A DNA stretch of 64,000 bases from the NCBI RefSeq assembly GCF_905171765.1, contig NC_053389.1, positions 781,020,772-781,084,771 of the forward strand, read 5' to 3'. Under the pieces are notes generated by a model that made no database searches, was not told where the DNA came from, and worked only from the letters and a program-made list of their open reading frames with translations. Origin of the DNA: Bufo bufo. Its lineage: Eukaryota; Chordata; Amphibia; Anura; Bufonidae. Of this stretch, positions 20,790-32,700 are shown piece by piece; position 1 is the first letter of the stretch, and every line of letters starts with the position of its first letter. The position numbers were made by a program, and so were the translations under genes.

Positions 20790-23400
20790 ACACAGCCTTA
20801 TTTCACCTTAAGTACCAGGCCATTTTTTGAAAATCTAACCACTGTCACTTTAAGTGCTGATAACTTTAAAACGCTTTGACTTATCCAGGCCGTTCTGAGA
20901 TTGTTTTTTCGTCACATATTGTACTTCATGACACTGGTAAAATGAAGTCCAAAAATTATTATTTTTTGCACAAAATAATACCTAATTTACCCAAAAATTG
21001 GAAAAATTTGCAAATTTCAAAGTTTAAGTTTCTCTACTTCTGTAATACATAGTAATACCCCCAAAAATTGTGATTACTTTACATTCCCCATATGTCTACT
21101 TCATGTTTGAATTGTTTTGGGAATGATATTTTATTTTTTGGGGATGTTATAAGGCTTAGAAGTTTAGAAGCAAATCTTGAAATTTTTCAGAAATGTACAA
21201 AAACTCAATTTTTAGGGACCAGTTCAGGTCTGAAGTCACTTTGCGAGGCCTACATAATAGAAACCACCCAAAAATGACCCCATCTAAGAAACTACACCCC
21301 TCAAGGTATTCAAAACTGATTTTACATACGTTGTTAACCCTTTAGGTGTTGCACAAGAGTTATTGGCAAATGGGGATGAAATTTGAGAATTTAAATTTTT
21401 TTGTCTAATTTTCCATTTTAACCCATTTTTTCCACTAACAAAGCAAGGGTTAACAGCCAAACAAGACTGTATCTTTATTGCTCTGACTCTGCCGTTTACA
21501 GAAACACCCAATATGTGGCCGTAAACTACTGTACGGCCATATAGCGGGGCGTAGAGTGAAAGGTTCGCCATATGGTTTTTGGAAGGCTGATTTTTATGGA
21601 CTGGTTTATTAACACCATGTCCCATTTGAAGCCCCCTGATGCACCCCTAGAGCAGAAACTCCCTAAAAGTGACCCCATCTAAGAAAGTACACCCCTCAAG
21701 GTATTCAAAACTGATTTTACATACATCGTTAACCCTTTAGGTGTTGCACAAGAGTTATTGGCAAATGGGGATGAAATTTTAAAATTTCATTTTTTTGCCT
21801 TATTTTCCATTTTAACCCATTTTTTCCACTAACAAAGCAAGGGTTAACAGCCAAACAAGACTGTATCTTTATTGCCCTGACTCTGCCGTTTACAGAAACA
21901 CCCAATATGTGGCCGTAAACTACTGTACGGCCACACAGCGGGGCGTAGAGTGAAAGGTGCGCCGTTTGGTTTTTGGAGGGCTGATTTTTATGGACCGGTT
22001 TATTTACACCGTGTCCATTTTCAACCCCCCTGATGCACCCCTGGAGTCGAAACTCCCTAAAAGTGACCCCATTTTGGAAACTACGGGATAAGGTGGCATT
22101 TTTTGGGGGACTATTTTTAGGGTACATATGATTTTTGGTTGCTCTATATTACATTTTTGTGAGGCAAGGTTACCAAAAATTGAAATTCTGAAATTTCATC
22201 TCCATTTGCCATTAACTGTTGAGGAACACCTAAAGGGTTAATAAAGTTTGTATAATCAGTTTTGAATACCTTGAGGGGTGTAGTTTCTTAGATGGGGTCA
22301 CTTTTAGGGAGTTTTTACTCTAGGGGGGCATCAGGGGGGCTTCAAAAGGGACATGGTGTCAATAAAAAAGGCCATCAAAATCGGCCTTCCAGAAACCATG
22401 TTGGTCCTTTCCTTTTGCGGCCTCCCTTTTACTGATACAGCAGTTTACGACCACAAATGTGGCATTTCTGTAAACTGCAGTATCAGGGTAATAAATATTA
22501 ACTTTTGTTTGGTTGTTAACCCTTGTTTTGTTACCGTAAAAAACGGATTGAAATGGAAAAGTGCCAAAAATGGCGTTTTTGGCACCGTTTTTTTAAATTT
22601 TTTTAACCGTGTTAATCTGGGGGGTTAGGTCATGGGATATTTTTATAGAGGAGATTCTTACAGACGCGGCGATACCTAATAAGTCTACTTTTTTTTTACA
22701 ATTATTTAGGTTTTTGACTATATTATCCTTTTTGATACAAAAATAAAAATTTTGTATCTCTAAAGTCTAGGTGTCATTTTTTTATTTATTTTTTATCCGA
22801 TTATCTTATGTGGGGGCTCATTTTTTGCGGGACGAGCGGACGGTTTTATTGGCACTATTTTGGGGGCTATATGACTTTTTTATCGCTTGCTATTAAATTT
22901 TTTGTTATGTTTGGTGACAAAAAAAAGCGTTTTTTATTTTTTTTGACCGTGTTAATCTGGGGGGTTGGATCATGGGGTATTTTTATAGAGGAGATTCTTA
23001 CGGACGCGGCGATACTTAATAAGTCTACTTTTTTTACATTTATTTAGGTTTTAGACTATATTATCCTTATTGATACAAAAAAAATTTTTTGTATCTCTAA
23101 AGTCTAGGTGTCATATATTATTATTTTTTTATCCGATTATCTTATGTGGGGGCTCATTTTTTGCGGGACGAGCGGACGTTTTTATTAGCACTATTTTGGG
23201 GGCTATATGACTTTATGATCGCTTGCTATTAAACTTTTTGTTATGTAAGGTGACAAAAAAAAATCTTTTTTTGCACCTTTTTTTTTTTTTTTCCTTGACC
23301 GTGTTAATCTGGGGGGTTAGGTCATGGGGTATTTTTATAGAGGAGATTATTACCGACGCGGCGATACCTAATATGTCTACTTTGAGAACCAGTTTTTTTA
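20790..23400. repeat. 3' region of piggyBac with internal duplications
   Basis: No gene. A block of about 395-400 bp is directly repeated (21268-21669 and 21670-22062), each copy containing acacccctcaaggtattcaa, gttgcacaagagttattggc and taacagccaaacaagactgt. Part of it recurs inverted at 22186-22320. Further on, three copies of about 340 bp (starting near 22610, 22946 and 23298) share cgtgttaatctggggggtta and gacgcggcgatac. Confidence 0.8.
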
Positions 23401-23432
23401 TCCGATGTCAGCGGCTAAATTGGGATATAAAT

Positions 23433-25234
23433 TTAGTACTCCATGGAAGTGTGGTACTCCCTGAAGCAACCAATAATGCAGAGGCCCGGATGATCGGGGC
23501 ACGTGTCACATTGAGTAGTGGTGTCCTTCCGTATCCCCCTCCTGTGACACACTCTGCACCTTTTTTGGGTTCGTCCCTTTTTTCCAGTATGGGGGACCAC
23601 ACCTGGAAAGTTTTGGCCAGGGACGATCCGGGCACCTACAGTTCCCGAGGTACTCCGGCCTGCTCTTTCCCGGTCCGAAAAGATCAGGGCCATGAGGACT
23701 GCCTCATAGAACTGGAGGAATGTCCCTGTGCTGCCAGCGCTTCGGGATAGTACAAAAGAGTTGTACATGGCAACCTGCACCAAGTAGACCGCAACTTTTT
23801 TGTACCATGCCCGGGTTTTGCGCATGGCGTTATATGGCTTGAGGACTTGATCCGAGAGATCAACTCCTCCCATATACCGATTGTAGGCGACGATACAATC
23901 GGGCTTGAGGACCGTTGCCGCGGTACCTCGCACAGGGACAGGGGTGATGCCGTTACCATGAATTGTGGACAGCATAAGGACATCCCTCTTGTCCTTATAC
24001 CTGACCAGCAACAGGTTTCCAGTAGTAAGGGCACGGGTCTCACCCCTGGGGATAGGTACCTGGAGGGGGAGGGCAGGGAGGCCGCGTTGATTTTTCCGCA
24101 CGGTCCCACAAGCGAACGTGGATCTGGCGGCAAGGGACTGGAACAAGGGGATACTGGTATAAAAGTTATCCACGTACAGGTGGTAACCCTTATCTAGCAG
24201 TGGGTGCATAAGGTCCCACACAAGTTTCCCGGTAACACCCAGAGTGGGGGGACATTCTGGGGGTTGAATCCGGGAATCTCGCCCCTCGTATATACAAAAT
24301 TTGTAAGTGTACCCTGAGGTACTCTCACAAATTTTGTATAGCTTCACGCCATACCTCGCCCGCTTGGAGGGCACATACTGGCGTAAAATGAGTCTCCCCT
24401 TGAACGCAATGAGAGACTCATCAACCGCGACCTCCCTTCCAGGTACATAGGCCTCCATGAATTTGGCCCCAAAGTGATCGATGAACGGCCGTATCTTATA
24501 CAGACGGTCATGGGCAGGATCACCTCGGGGGGGGGACATGCTGCATTATCGGAATAATGCAGACATTTCCGGATGGCCTCAAACCGGGAGCGTGTCATGG
24601 CTGTACTGTAAAGTGGGGTCTGGTATAGGACGTCCCCACTCCAGTACAGCCTGACACTGGGTTTCTTGACCAGGCCCATATGCAGCACGAGGCCCCAAAA
24701 TGTCCTCATTTCGGCTGCACTGACCGGCGTCCAGCCACCGGGCCTGGCCAAAAAGGAGCCCGGGTGTTGAGCGACGAACTGTTGGGCGTACAGATTCGTC
24801 TGCTCCACCATCAGATTTACCAGTAGGTCACTGAAAAAATGACGAAAAAAGTCATATTCAGTGTAGCCCACTGTGGAAATCTGGATTCCTGATTGGCCTA
24901 CAAAATCAGGAATCACGGGCTCGTATCGCTCTGGGCTACACCAGACAAGTTCACCGGCAGGGTGCTCCGGTGGATTTAACTGGTGGGCCGGGAAACCAGT
25001 ACGAGCCCCAGAGCTGCTCGTACTGGGCTGGGCCACAGGGTCCCTAACATGACGGTCCCCTAGCTCCGCCTGGCGGCGTCTCTGCCGCCTTGGGGGCTCA
25101 TCATCATCGCTAGATGATGAGGAGGACGCGGATGACAACAGGAAAGTGGGGTCATCCTCGTCCTCACTGGGACTCTCGGAGTCGGAGGCAAGCTGGGCAT
25201 ATGCCTCCTCGGCCGAGAACGTCCGGCGGGCCAT
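23433..25234 (-). pseudogene. piggyBac transposase, one frameshift in a G9/C9 run
   Basis: DDD transposase of piggyBac type. N-terminal part (25234-24536): acidic, serine-rich leader (SESPSEDEDD, then SSSSSSDDD), basic RRQRRRQ, and the PGBD-type N-domain (FFRHFFSDLLVNLMVEQTNL, FWGLVLHMGLVKKPSVRLYW). C-terminal part (24539-23433): catalytic Asp residues in VAVDESLIAFKG, LYVDNFYTS and YMGGVDLSDQ, and a cysteine-rich C-terminal finger (KRCRVCHRRG, TQCDTCPDHPGLC). Total about 600 residues, normal for the family. The frame changes only at the nine-base homopolymer 24527-24535. All catalytic and zinc residues are present. The ATG at 25234 lies 13 bp from the Gypsy insertion, which cuts off the promoter region. 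Confidence 0.92.
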
Positions 25235-25247
25235 AGAGGAGTGTGTG

Positions 25248-25907
25248 TGTCACGAGGGTATCAAGAGCCACGTCTGACTCCGTTATACCCGGGGTCAGGA
25301 AGTCGCAGCGGGTGGCTGCGCGCTCTATATCTAAAGATCACGTTGTTTCTTAGTGATTGTTTTCTGTGTTTGCCTTGCTATCCTTTTTGTCTCTCTCAGG
25401 GATCCGTAGCTTCTCCTCCTCAGCTGTTTCTTGTCTGCCACTCCCTACCTCCTTATATTCTCCCCTCACACTTCTCTAGTTGCCAGTTATAGAGCTTCCT
25501 GCCTGGACATCTATACTGACCCACTGGAGTGGTTAATCCTGGTTGTCGTTCCTGAGTGCTACCCTCCGGATCCCTGTTGGGCTTATTGTTGTCTCCTGTT
25601 GTCGCCCACCTGGGAATATATGTTGAGTCTGTATTGTCTGTCCTCCCCTTGGTGTTTTCCCTTAGAGTTAGTGGTGCGGACTAGTGTTCCCATCGCCCTG
25701 TTCACTACCTAGGGCTCAGCTCAGGGAAAGCCAGGGTTTTAGGCACGTGATCGGCGTACGGGTGAGGAACCCGTCTAGGGACGTCAGGGCAGCCAGGTGC
25801 CAGCCGCCAGGTGAGTCAGGGGTCACCATCTTCCCTCTCACTTGGGCAGGGCCTTCCTCGTTCTCTCCCTCTGTGTCACGTATGTGATAGCCACGCCGAC
25901 CGTGATA
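25248..25907 (+). repeat. 5' LTR of the outer Gypsy
   Basis: Begins tgtcacgagg and ends cgtgata; these ends are imperfect inverted repeats (tgtcacg, cgtgata). The sequence after it is ttataactggcc, similar to the bases after the LTR of the related truncated copy at 6765, so the primer-binding site should begin here. Confidence 0.9.
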
Positions 25908-25999
25908 TTATAACTGGCCATTACTTTTTGAGAAAAAAAAAAAAATCTATATAATTTTTTGTTTGTTGTTTTTTTTTTTCTCTCTACTTAGAATCCAAT

Positions 26000-26860
26000 A
26001 TGGATCCTATTGATGCCTTGGCAGAACAGCTTCAAAGCCTGTCTTTGGAGGTGGCAGGATTGAAGGCGTCTGTTCTCCAACAACAGCAGCAGATGCAGCA
26101 GACCGCACCCCCAGCGGTTGCTATGGGTAACCAGGTTGTCACTGAACCCAAGGTTGCTCTTCCCGACAGATTTTCTGGGGGAAGGGACAAATTTGCGACG
26201 TTCCGTGAGGCCTGCAAATTATATTTTAAGTTGCGCCCTTACTCCTCAGGTCATGAAGAACAGCGGGTAGGGATTGTCATTTCCCTGCTTCAGGGGGATC
26301 CGCAATCCTGGGCGTTCTCGTTACCCCCTGGTTCTCAGGCTCTTCGGTCAGTGGAGGGATTTTTTGGGGCTTTGGGTCTCATATATGATGACCCTGACCG
26401 AGTCGCCCTGGCTGAGTCGAAGTTACGGAGACTCCTACAGGGAGATCGGTCAGCAGAGGAATATTGCTCAGAGTTCCGTAGGTGGGCTACGGATACTCAG
26501 TGGAACGACCCGGCTCTCAGGAGTCAGTTCTGCTCTGGGTTATCTGAAAGGGTTAAGGATGCACTGGCGCTGTATGAGACCCCCCTTTCCCTTGATGCTG
26601 TTATGTCCCTCTCTATCAGAATAGATAGACGTCTTAGGGAGAGATCGAAAATTCCGGAGCAATTGGTTACCTCTCCCAAGCAACAGTCAGCCTGTACTGA
26701 CTTAGATGAGCCTATGCAGCTAGGCGGAACTTCTCGTCAGGTCCGTCCTCCCGAGGTTCGCCGTAGGGGGGGGGCTTGTTTTTTCTGTGGGGGGAGGGGT
26801 CATTTCATTAATGTCTGTCCCTCCTTTCTCAAAAACAAAAGACCGTCGGAAAACTACTAA
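26000..26860 (+). CDS. Gag polyprotein of the outer Gypsy
   Basis: Capsid/nucleocapsid precursor that packages element RNA in cytoplasmic particles. 286 codons, ATG in MDPIDALAEQLQSLSLEVAG. A heptad-like N-terminal helix with glutamine run (QQQQQMQQ) precedes the Ty3-type capsid domain (about residues 60-200; FREACKLYFKLRPYSSGHEE, AESKLRRLLQGDRSAEEYCS, RSQFCSGLSERVKDALAL). One CCHC zinc knuckle is near the end (CFFCGGRGHFINVC). The frame is intact. The pol frame overlaps its 3' end and is displaced by one base, a common Gypsy layout for frameshift expression. Homologous to the damaged gag at 5895-6737. Confidence 0.9.
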   Translation: MDPIDALAEQLQSLSLEVAGLKASVLQQQQQMQQTAPPAVAMGNQVVTEPKVALPDRFSGGRDKFATFREACKLYFKLRPYSSGHEEQRVGIVISLLQGDPQSWAFSLPPGSQALRSVEGFFGALGLIYDDPDRVALAESKLRRLLQGDRSAEEYCSEFRRWATDTQWNDPALRSQFCSGLSERVKDALALYETPLSLDAVMSLSIRIDRRLRERSKIPEQLVTSPKQQSACTDLDEPMQLGGTSRQVRPPEVRRRGGACFFCGGRGHFINVCPSFLKNKRPSENY

Positions 26861-27026
26861 CCCCGGGCTGTGCGGAGGATGTCAGCCGGGGGGTATACGT
26901 TTCCTCCATACGAACATCTCAATTTGTGTTACCAGCGGTCATTGTTTTTGGTGTTAAGACGGAGTCTATTTCTGTTTTTCTAGACAGTGGAGCAGGGGTA
27001 AACTTGATTGATGCCCATTTTGCCCG
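26842..27026 (+). pseudogene. Pol, first part (start of protease), outer Gypsy
   Basis: Open frame carrying the start of the aspartic protease with active-site motif VFLDSGAGVNLID. It is cut at 27026 by the inner LTR element. The codon split by the insertion is completed at 35092, where protease homology continues in frame. Confidence 0.85.
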
Positions 27027-27995
27027 TGTAGTGTCCCACTAGGTTAAGGTGGGCACTGCACAAAAGGGGTTAATGTGTCTTTATTACATTTAATGTTATG
27101 TGTATGCATTTCCCTGTGTTTAACTGGTGTCAGGCCTAGTTAGGGTGAAGTTTAGCCTCCCAGACATTAGAGGGAGCCAGAGAGCCCTAGATATATATAG
27201 GAAGGCCCAGGCAGGGGAGTGGTAGTTCATTCCAGGGGACTAGAGGAGTTACTTCGTCCACCTGAAGCTCCTGAGGCTAGGCTTAGCTCAGTAGAGACAC
27301 CCCAGTTGCAGGACAGCACCTCCTGGGAGAAACCTGCACCTTCCCAACCAAGCAAGGATAATACAAGTCAGATAAGTACCCTGATGGGCAGAGGTTCTAT
27401 AAAGTACAGCAAGCGCCAATACTGGAGAGAGGATTTATATACCAAGGATTAAAGCCAGCATTTAGGCATCCGGGCCTTGGGATTCAGCCAGCTAGAATAG
27501 CTGAAGGGAATAGAGCAGCATTGCACTGCAAAGCATTAACTGTTGCACCCTCCAAGTATCTTGCATGATTAATTCCTGCCATTATTTAAAGTCTACCTGC
27601 TTGTGAAGTATTGTTCAAGGGACTGCATTATCATCACAATCACCTGTAACTGTATGTACAAAGTTGGACTGTGTTCACCAAGTAAAGCAACGTTTGGTTT
27701 ATCCACTGTGTACTCAGTTATTCCTCCTATAAATCGGTGTGCCACCATTACAGGCACTGGCGTCACGAAACCAACAGGGACCTTGCCCCAGGCACTCAAA
27801 ATACCTGTAACATCCAGGGCACCTCATCCACCATCAGGCCTGGTCCCTACAAACAGAGTGTGCCCCAGAGGAACTGTGTCTACCTCTCATTCACTGCCGC
27901 ATGCCTGCCCAGGGTTCTCCAATACAGTGAGCAACCCTCGATTGCCTATAACCGTGACCTCACATCGCAATACCCTGCAGGTCTGGCGTGCTGCA
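27027..27995 (+). repeat. 5' LTR of the inner Gypsy
   Basis: Starts tgtagtgtcccactaggtta and ends ggcgtgctgca. A TATA-like atatatatag lies at 27190. A copy of the PBS-like word tggcgtcacgaa occurs inside the LTR at 27758. Confidence 0.95.
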
Positions 27996-28000
27996 TAAAT

Positions 28001-28018
28001 TGGCGTCACGAACAGGAT
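28001..28018 (+). promoter_or_regulatory. Primer-binding site of the inner Gypsy
   Basis: tggcgtcacgaacaggat begins five bases after the LTR end. It resembles the lysine-tRNA class of primer sites (tggcg…gaacagg) but with altered middle bases, so the priming tRNA is not settled. The same sequence follows the LTR of the element at 60543. Confidence 0.7.
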
Positions 28019-28666
28019 TTACGGAACATTCCTGCGCCATTGCGGATATAAAACTGTGTGCTGAAAATTGCCTTAAAGTGACTAAGCCCTATTGTTTTAT
28101 AAAAAAATTGCTGGGCCAAAGAACTGTGCTAATTAGCGGTGTGAAGATAATATTTTCTGGACTGTTTGCTGCTTATTTGAGCCACCGCTTGCTGTCAGTG
28201 AATAGAAAGCCATTTTGCCACTTAAACCTGAGGTGGATTGCAAGTGCGCCCGGTGAACTGTTTGGCGCGAAAAAAAGGACTTTGGCGCGAAAAGAACCAG
28301 GCGGAGTCATCACCCAGCCGGCGAGGAGGAAGAACGCCGCCCTGTCTGGAGAAAAAGGTGCCGCCTACCTGAGTCCCGGAGCTACAAGAGGCCGCGCCCA
28401 CCTGCTGACGCTGTACGCAGGACGTCCGATGCCCGTAGCCACGCATCTCGCGAGACTTGGAGCGAGTACCACCGGAGTGAGTACCAACTTAAAACTGTTG
28501 CCGGCTCTGCTATTTACCTTACCGGAACGTTCCCGACCCCTGCCAGGGCACCGGAGGGAGCCCCGTTAGCGACAAAAGACTTTTCTGTGGGAAAAAAAAA
28601 GTTATTATCATTGCCGCTCCGGTCCGCTCTGCTACATTTAAAGGGCCATACCCACCTAGCAACGCC
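28019..28666 (+). other. Leader of the inner Gypsy
   Basis: 650 bp without a convincing gene. It should carry the packaging signal. The motif cttgctgtcagtgaataga at 28189 is shared with the leader of the cold-shock-domain element (61691). Two ttggcgcgaaaa words stand at 28261 and 28281. Confidence 0.5.
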
Positions 28667-29719
28667 ATGTCCACACCTGAGGAAATCGGACAGGTGGCCC
28701 CAGTCGCGCCTTCTGGAATACCCCCAGCCGACCCTAGGGCCCCTGCCGCGGCGGCACCGCCAAGCATGATGCCGCTAACTATGCCGTACTATTTTGGGGC
28801 CCCCTGGTTCCCACGTTATTCAGGGGAAGCCCATAAGTTAAAGGACTTTAGGGAGCAGATACTGGCCTTGTTCCGGCTTTATCCCATAAATGCCGAACAG
28901 CAAATGGAGATCCTCCTAGCTCAGTTGGAAGGGGCCGCCCGCAGGGAAGTCATGTCGTGGCCCCGCTCTGAGAAAAGTAGCCTGGAACAGATCTTTGATC
29001 GCTTGGGCACCACGTTTGAGGCCAGAACGGTGTCAGAAGTTAAAATGCGTTTCTTCAGCAGAAAGCAGCAGCCTGGAGAGTCGCTCCGCGATTTTGCCCT
29101 GTCCTTACAAGAGACACTGAGAGCTGTAGTCCAAGTGGATCCCAAAGAAGCTGAGGACCAGGACCGGACTCTTAGAGAGCAATTCGTTGCAGGCGTAAGT
29201 AATGAGCATTTAAAGGGCCAGCTACGCATGTTGTCAGCTCAACACCCCCACTGTGCATTTCTGGACTTTAAGGAATTGGCCATCAGTATATTAGGCCAGA
29301 ACCCTGCTCCAGGGCCAGCAGCCTCCTATGAACCCCAGGCTTGTCAGCCCAAGACTGTGAATGTGGGGTCTGCAGGGGTCAGTCAGGCCACCCAAGCTCC
29401 AGTCACAGATGTAGTGGCAGCCCTCATGGAGCAAGTGAACCATCTTACTCTAAGTCTGGAGAAGGTGTGCAAGAAGATAGAGGAATGGGAGAGACCATTG
29501 TTACTAGAAGATGAAGGTCCTTTTCCTCCAAGGCTCCCACCTGCATATGGAGACGTATACCCAAAAGAGCCTGATGGGCGACCAAGGTACCGGCCCAGAA
29601 GCAGAAAACAGCCTGTCTGCCACCACTGCAAGAAATATGGACATACTGAATCAATGTGCTGGCAGTTAAACGGGCAACCCCTGAGGCAGAGGACCGCCCC
29701 TCGGGAGGTAGAACAGTAG
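28667..29719 (+). CDS. Gag polyprotein of the inner Gypsy
   Basis: 350 codons, intact. A proline/alanine-rich N-terminus precedes a Ty3/PNMA-like capsid domain (about residues 45-205): FPRYSGEAHKLKDFREQILA, LLAQLEGAARREVMSWPRSE, FFSRKQQPGESLRDFALSLQ. A CCHC zinc knuckle, CHHCKKYGHTESMC, stands near residue 325. A short coiled-coil-like stretch (ALMEQVNHLTLSLEKVCKKI) lies between them. It forms the particle that packages element RNA. The pol frame overlaps the end displaced by one base (-1), suggesting frameshift expression. The match to PNMA-type gag is by eye. Confidence 0.88.
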   Translation: MSTPEEIGQVAPVAPSGIPPADPRAPAAAAPPSMMPLTMPYYFGAPWFPRYSGEAHKLKDFREQILALFRLYPINAEQQMEILLAQLEGAARREVMSWPRSEKSSLEQIFDRLGTTFEARTVSEVKMRFFSRKQQPGESLRDFALSLQETLRAVVQVDPKEAEDQDRTLREQFVAGVSNEHLKGQLRMLSAQHPHCAFLDFKELAISILGQNPAPGPAASYEPQACQPKTVNVGSAGVSQATQAPVTDVVAALMEQVNHLTLSLEKVCKKIEEWERPLLLEDEGPFPPRLPPAYGDVYPKEPDGRPRYRPRSRKQPVCHHCKKYGHTESMCWQLNGQPLRQRTAPREVEQ

Positions 29720-32700
29720 GTCCAAAGGATCCAAGCTGGATGCCTAAGTATGTAGGATCCCGTCCAAAAATTAATATATGCATCAACGGGATACCCTTTG
29801 AAGCCCTCTTGGACACTGGGTCACAGGTCACCACCATTCAACGGCCTGCCTTTTACAAGTTCTGGGATCCAAGTCTTCTCACCCAGCCACCAGAGTCCTG
29901 ATATCATTGCCAGCAACGGTAAGCCAGTGAAAGTGCATGGGTATTGGGAACCTACCCTTCAAGTGGGAGAAGCCACCCTGCCACAGCAAGGCGTGATTGT
30001 GGTACAAGCAGGAGATAAAGGAGGACACCCTGTGATCTTAGGGACTAACGTTCTGAAAAATTGTTACTCTGAAGTGCTTGACGCCTTAAATCAAACTATA
30101 TCTTCAGCCTCACCTGCTTCCAGAAGAGTTATCCAAAAGACTATTAGTGTGCTGAGTGCTCAACAAAAGTTTGCCAACAAGAAAGGAGAAATTTGCACTG
30201 TCCGGATCCGGGATAACCGGCCGGTAATTCTGCCTCCAAATTCCCAGATCATCCTGTGGTGCCGTGCGGTGTTAGGGATCCAGGGCCAGGACTATCAAGC
30301 CCTAGTGGAACCTATTCCCTTTGAAGATCATCCCTTCGTACGGACAGCCAAGAGCATGGTGACTGTGTCTCAAGGTAAAGTGCCTGTCCGTTTAATTAAC
30401 TTTGGTGATCATCCCGTTACTCTCCTTAAACACTGCCCCGTTGCTCAGCTTTTCCAGGTGTCTTTCCAGGATGTAATCCGTCTGCCTGCCACGGAGGCGT
30501 TCCAGACCACACAGAGCAACAGCACCCCTACGACATCCTGGTGGGAAGAACTACATGTGGGGAACGAATCCACCCCAAGAGAGCAAATAGAGGGAGTCCT
30601 GAGGCTGGTGAAGGAGCACCACCAGGCTTTCAGCAAGCATTCCACGGACTATGGAGAGGTCAGTGTAATCAAACACACCATACCCACTGGCTCTCATCCT
30701 CCTATTAAGGAGAGGCACAGACCCATACCACCTACTACCTATCAGTCTGTGAAAGAGATGATAAAAGAGATGAAAGACTCTAATATAATCCGGGACAGCC
30801 ATAGTCCCTGGGCTGCGCCCCTAGTTCTTGCCCGAAAAAAAGATGGCAGCATAAGGTTCTGCGTGGATTACAGAAAAATTAATCAAATCACCCACAAAGA
30901 TGCATATCCATTGCCACGCATTGAAGAGTCCTTGACTGCTCTGGGGTCATCAGCCTATTTCTCTACCTTGGACTTAACCAGTGGGTACTGGCAAGTACCC
31001 ATGGCCCCAGAAGATCGAGAAAAGACTGCTTTCACTACACCTATGGGCCTGTTTGAATTCAATTATATGCCGTTTGGACTGTGTAACGCTCCAGGAACGT
31101 TCCAGAGGCTGATGGAACGGTGTTTAGGCCATAGGAATTTTGAGACTGTACTCTTGTATCTGGATGACGTCATTGTATACTCCAAAACGTATGAGGACCA
31201 TCTAAAGCACCTGGGTGAGGTGTTTCAAGTTCTTGCTAAATATGGCCTCAAGATCAAGCCATCCAAGTGCCACCTACTGAAACCAGCAGTCAAATACCTT
31301 GGGCACGTTGTCAGTGCCGACGGAATACAGCCTGATCCTGATAAACTTGCTGCTGTCCGCAACTGGCCTACTCCAACGACTGTGAAAGAGGTGAGAAGCT
31401 TTCTCAGTTTTGCAGGGTACTACAGGCGTTTCATCCCGCACTTCGCACAAATTGCGGATCCCATCCAGGAACTGTTGAGGGGGCATCCAAAAAGAGCCCG
31501 AAAACCCCTATTCCTGTTGAATGGAACCAAGAACGAGAAATTGCCTTTCAAATCCTAAAGAAGAAGTTGACTGAACCCCCTGTTCTGGGTTACCCAGATT
31601 ATCAGAAGCCATTCCTCCTCTACACGGATGCCAGTAAAAGAGGCCTGGGGGCCGTGTTGGCTCAAGTGCAAGACAACAAAGAAAGGGTAATTGCCTACGC
31701 CAGCAGATCCCTGAAGGGAGCCGAAAAGAATGATCAGAATTACAGTTCTTTCAAGCTGGAGTTTCTTGCCTTAGTGTGGGCTGTGACTGAAAAGTTCAAA
31801 GACTATCTCACTGCCACACCGTTTGTTGCCTTCACGGACAATAATCCCCTGGCGCATCTGAACACGGCCAAGTTAGGGGCACTTGAGCAAAGATGGGCCT
31901 CCCGCCTTGCCAACTATGACTTTACTGTGAAGTACCGGGCAGGCCGCTCCAATGATAATGCTGATGCCCTGTCGCGGCTTCCCACTACAGAGGCCCCAGA
32001 TGATCTAAAAGATGCCTGGGAAGAAGTGGAGATGCCTGCGTTCTACAATAAATTCGCCCAGCAGGATAATATCCGTACTGAAAATCTCCCTGCTGCTGAT
32101 CCTCCCTCATCAGATGATCCTGAGTCTAGAGGCGATCAAGAAAGATGGATTAAGCTCCAGTCCGAAAGTAGAGTCCTCGGTGAACTGCTCGACTTCCTTA
32201 CCAGTGGGAAAATCCCTGAGAGAATCCGCAGGAAGAGTGCAGACCCAGAACTAGTAAGACTGTGGAGACATCGCCACCAACTATTCCTTCAAAGAGGCCT
32301 GTTGCTCAGAAGGAGTCTGGATCCAGTGTCCTGTGATAGAGTCTACCAGATTCTCCTGCCACGTCGGGATGCCAGCCTGGTACTGGACATGTACCACAAC
32401 CAGTCCGGACACTTCGGGGTGCAAAAGACTGAGGCCACTATACGGAGGAGATTCTATTGGATTGGGATGAGAGAAGATATCGAGAAATGGTGCCGAGAAT
32501 GCACTGCCTGTGCTGTGGGGCGGACGGAACGCCATGACCAGAGGGCGCCTCTCCATCCTATTGTAAGTACAGCTCCTCTAGAATTGGTCGCGATTGATCA
32601 TGTGAAGTTGGAGCCGAGTCGCTCTGGATATACATATGCCATGACTATAATTGACCACTTCACCAAGTTTGTCGTAGCAGTGCCTGTGAAAGACCTGACA

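Noticed and set aside
25241..25712. Cysteine/serine-rich short ORFs in both outer LTRs
   Set aside because: They lie within the LTR (also at 38095-38620), differ only as LTR copies do, and show no domain.
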